Source: Cloeon dipterum
Taxonomy: Eukaryota > Arthropoda > Insecta > Ephemeroptera > Baetidae
Direction of reading: 5' to 3'
NCBI RefSeq assembly: GCF_949628265.1
Contig: NC_088786.1
Location: 11,470,001-11,534,000 of the forward strand
DNA: 64,000 nucleotides
A program made the position numbers and the translations under genes. Positions 63,664-64,000 of this stretch are shown in pieces; position 1 is the stretch's first letter; each line of letters starts with the position of its first letter. A model generated the notes under the pieces. It was not told where the DNA came from. It was given only the letters and a program-made list of their open reading frames with translations, and searched no databases.

Positions 63664-64000
63664 GTACGTTTTGACTTAATTCACACTGCAAGCACTAATT
63701 TTATTTTACACACATATGCAAGTTCTTATCACGAGTTTTCTACTTATTTTTTTCGATAACTTTAAATATATCTTTTAAATGTTACAATTTTGTATAACCT
63801 GAAATTTATATTGCGTTATATTTACTAAAATTCTCCGTAGATATTTATCTGGAGAGCTAAATAATCAATTTGATGTTTTCTTAAGAACACGGCTCACCAA
63901 TAATTGAAAATTCCACACTTTTCTAATCGAAATATTTTCAAACCCTCTAATATTGATACCTTTTGAGATTCACAAAATTGTGGGATACGTTTGAACATTG

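Overview
The window is nuclear DNA of a compact arthropod genome, most likely an insect. The signs are intron-split animal genes with many introns of 50-80 bp, AT-rich spacers, an insect-style TCAGTC initiator with a TATA box, a four-repeat tau gene, and ortholog sets typical of arthropods. I cannot name the species. Nothing bacterial, viral or CRISPR-like is present, and I saw no autonomous transposon.

Layout, left to right. 1-541 (+) is the 3' end of tau, running tail-to-tail into LRPPRC (2013-8167, -). LRPPRC is head-to-head with METAP2 (9091-11821, +). After a 2.6 kb spacer comes an ELOVL fatty-acid elongase (promoter about 14766, coding 18210-20630, +), then MTFP1 (22177-23403, +) and FAHD1 (23981-25061, +). 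KCMF1 (26605-30371, -) holds a textbook U12-type AT-AC intron. About 6 kb with candidate first exons leads to a DLGAP/GKAP-domain gene (36433-38883, +, 5' end unresolved). OXCT1 (40323-42724, -) carries a 56-bp GC-AG intron and is head-to-head with INTS1 (43716-54007, +, 18 exons). The right end is different in character: a secreted Pro/Glu-rich repeat protein (55885-57183, -), a small secreted orphan protein (60885-62903, +), and the signal-peptide first exon of another secreted-protein gene (63595-63663, +) whose rest lies beyond the window.

For nine genes I traced exons base by base and checked that splice phases add up to an intact frame: LRPPRC 1384 aa, METAP2 473, ELOVL 322, MTFP1 173, FAHD1 218, KCMF1 522, OXCT1 494, INTS1 1950 and the small secreted protein 139. 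Four neighbours (LRPPRC, MTFP1, FAHD1, OXCT1) act in mitochondria, but nothing shows that they are co-regulated.

The most interesting points are the KCMF1 AT-AC intron, the apparent loss of the FAHD1 catalytic histidine, the two unrecognised secreted proteins, the 24-bp/72-bp higher-order repeat in one of them, and the unresolved 5' structure of the DLGAP gene. I found no convincing wholly new biological system.
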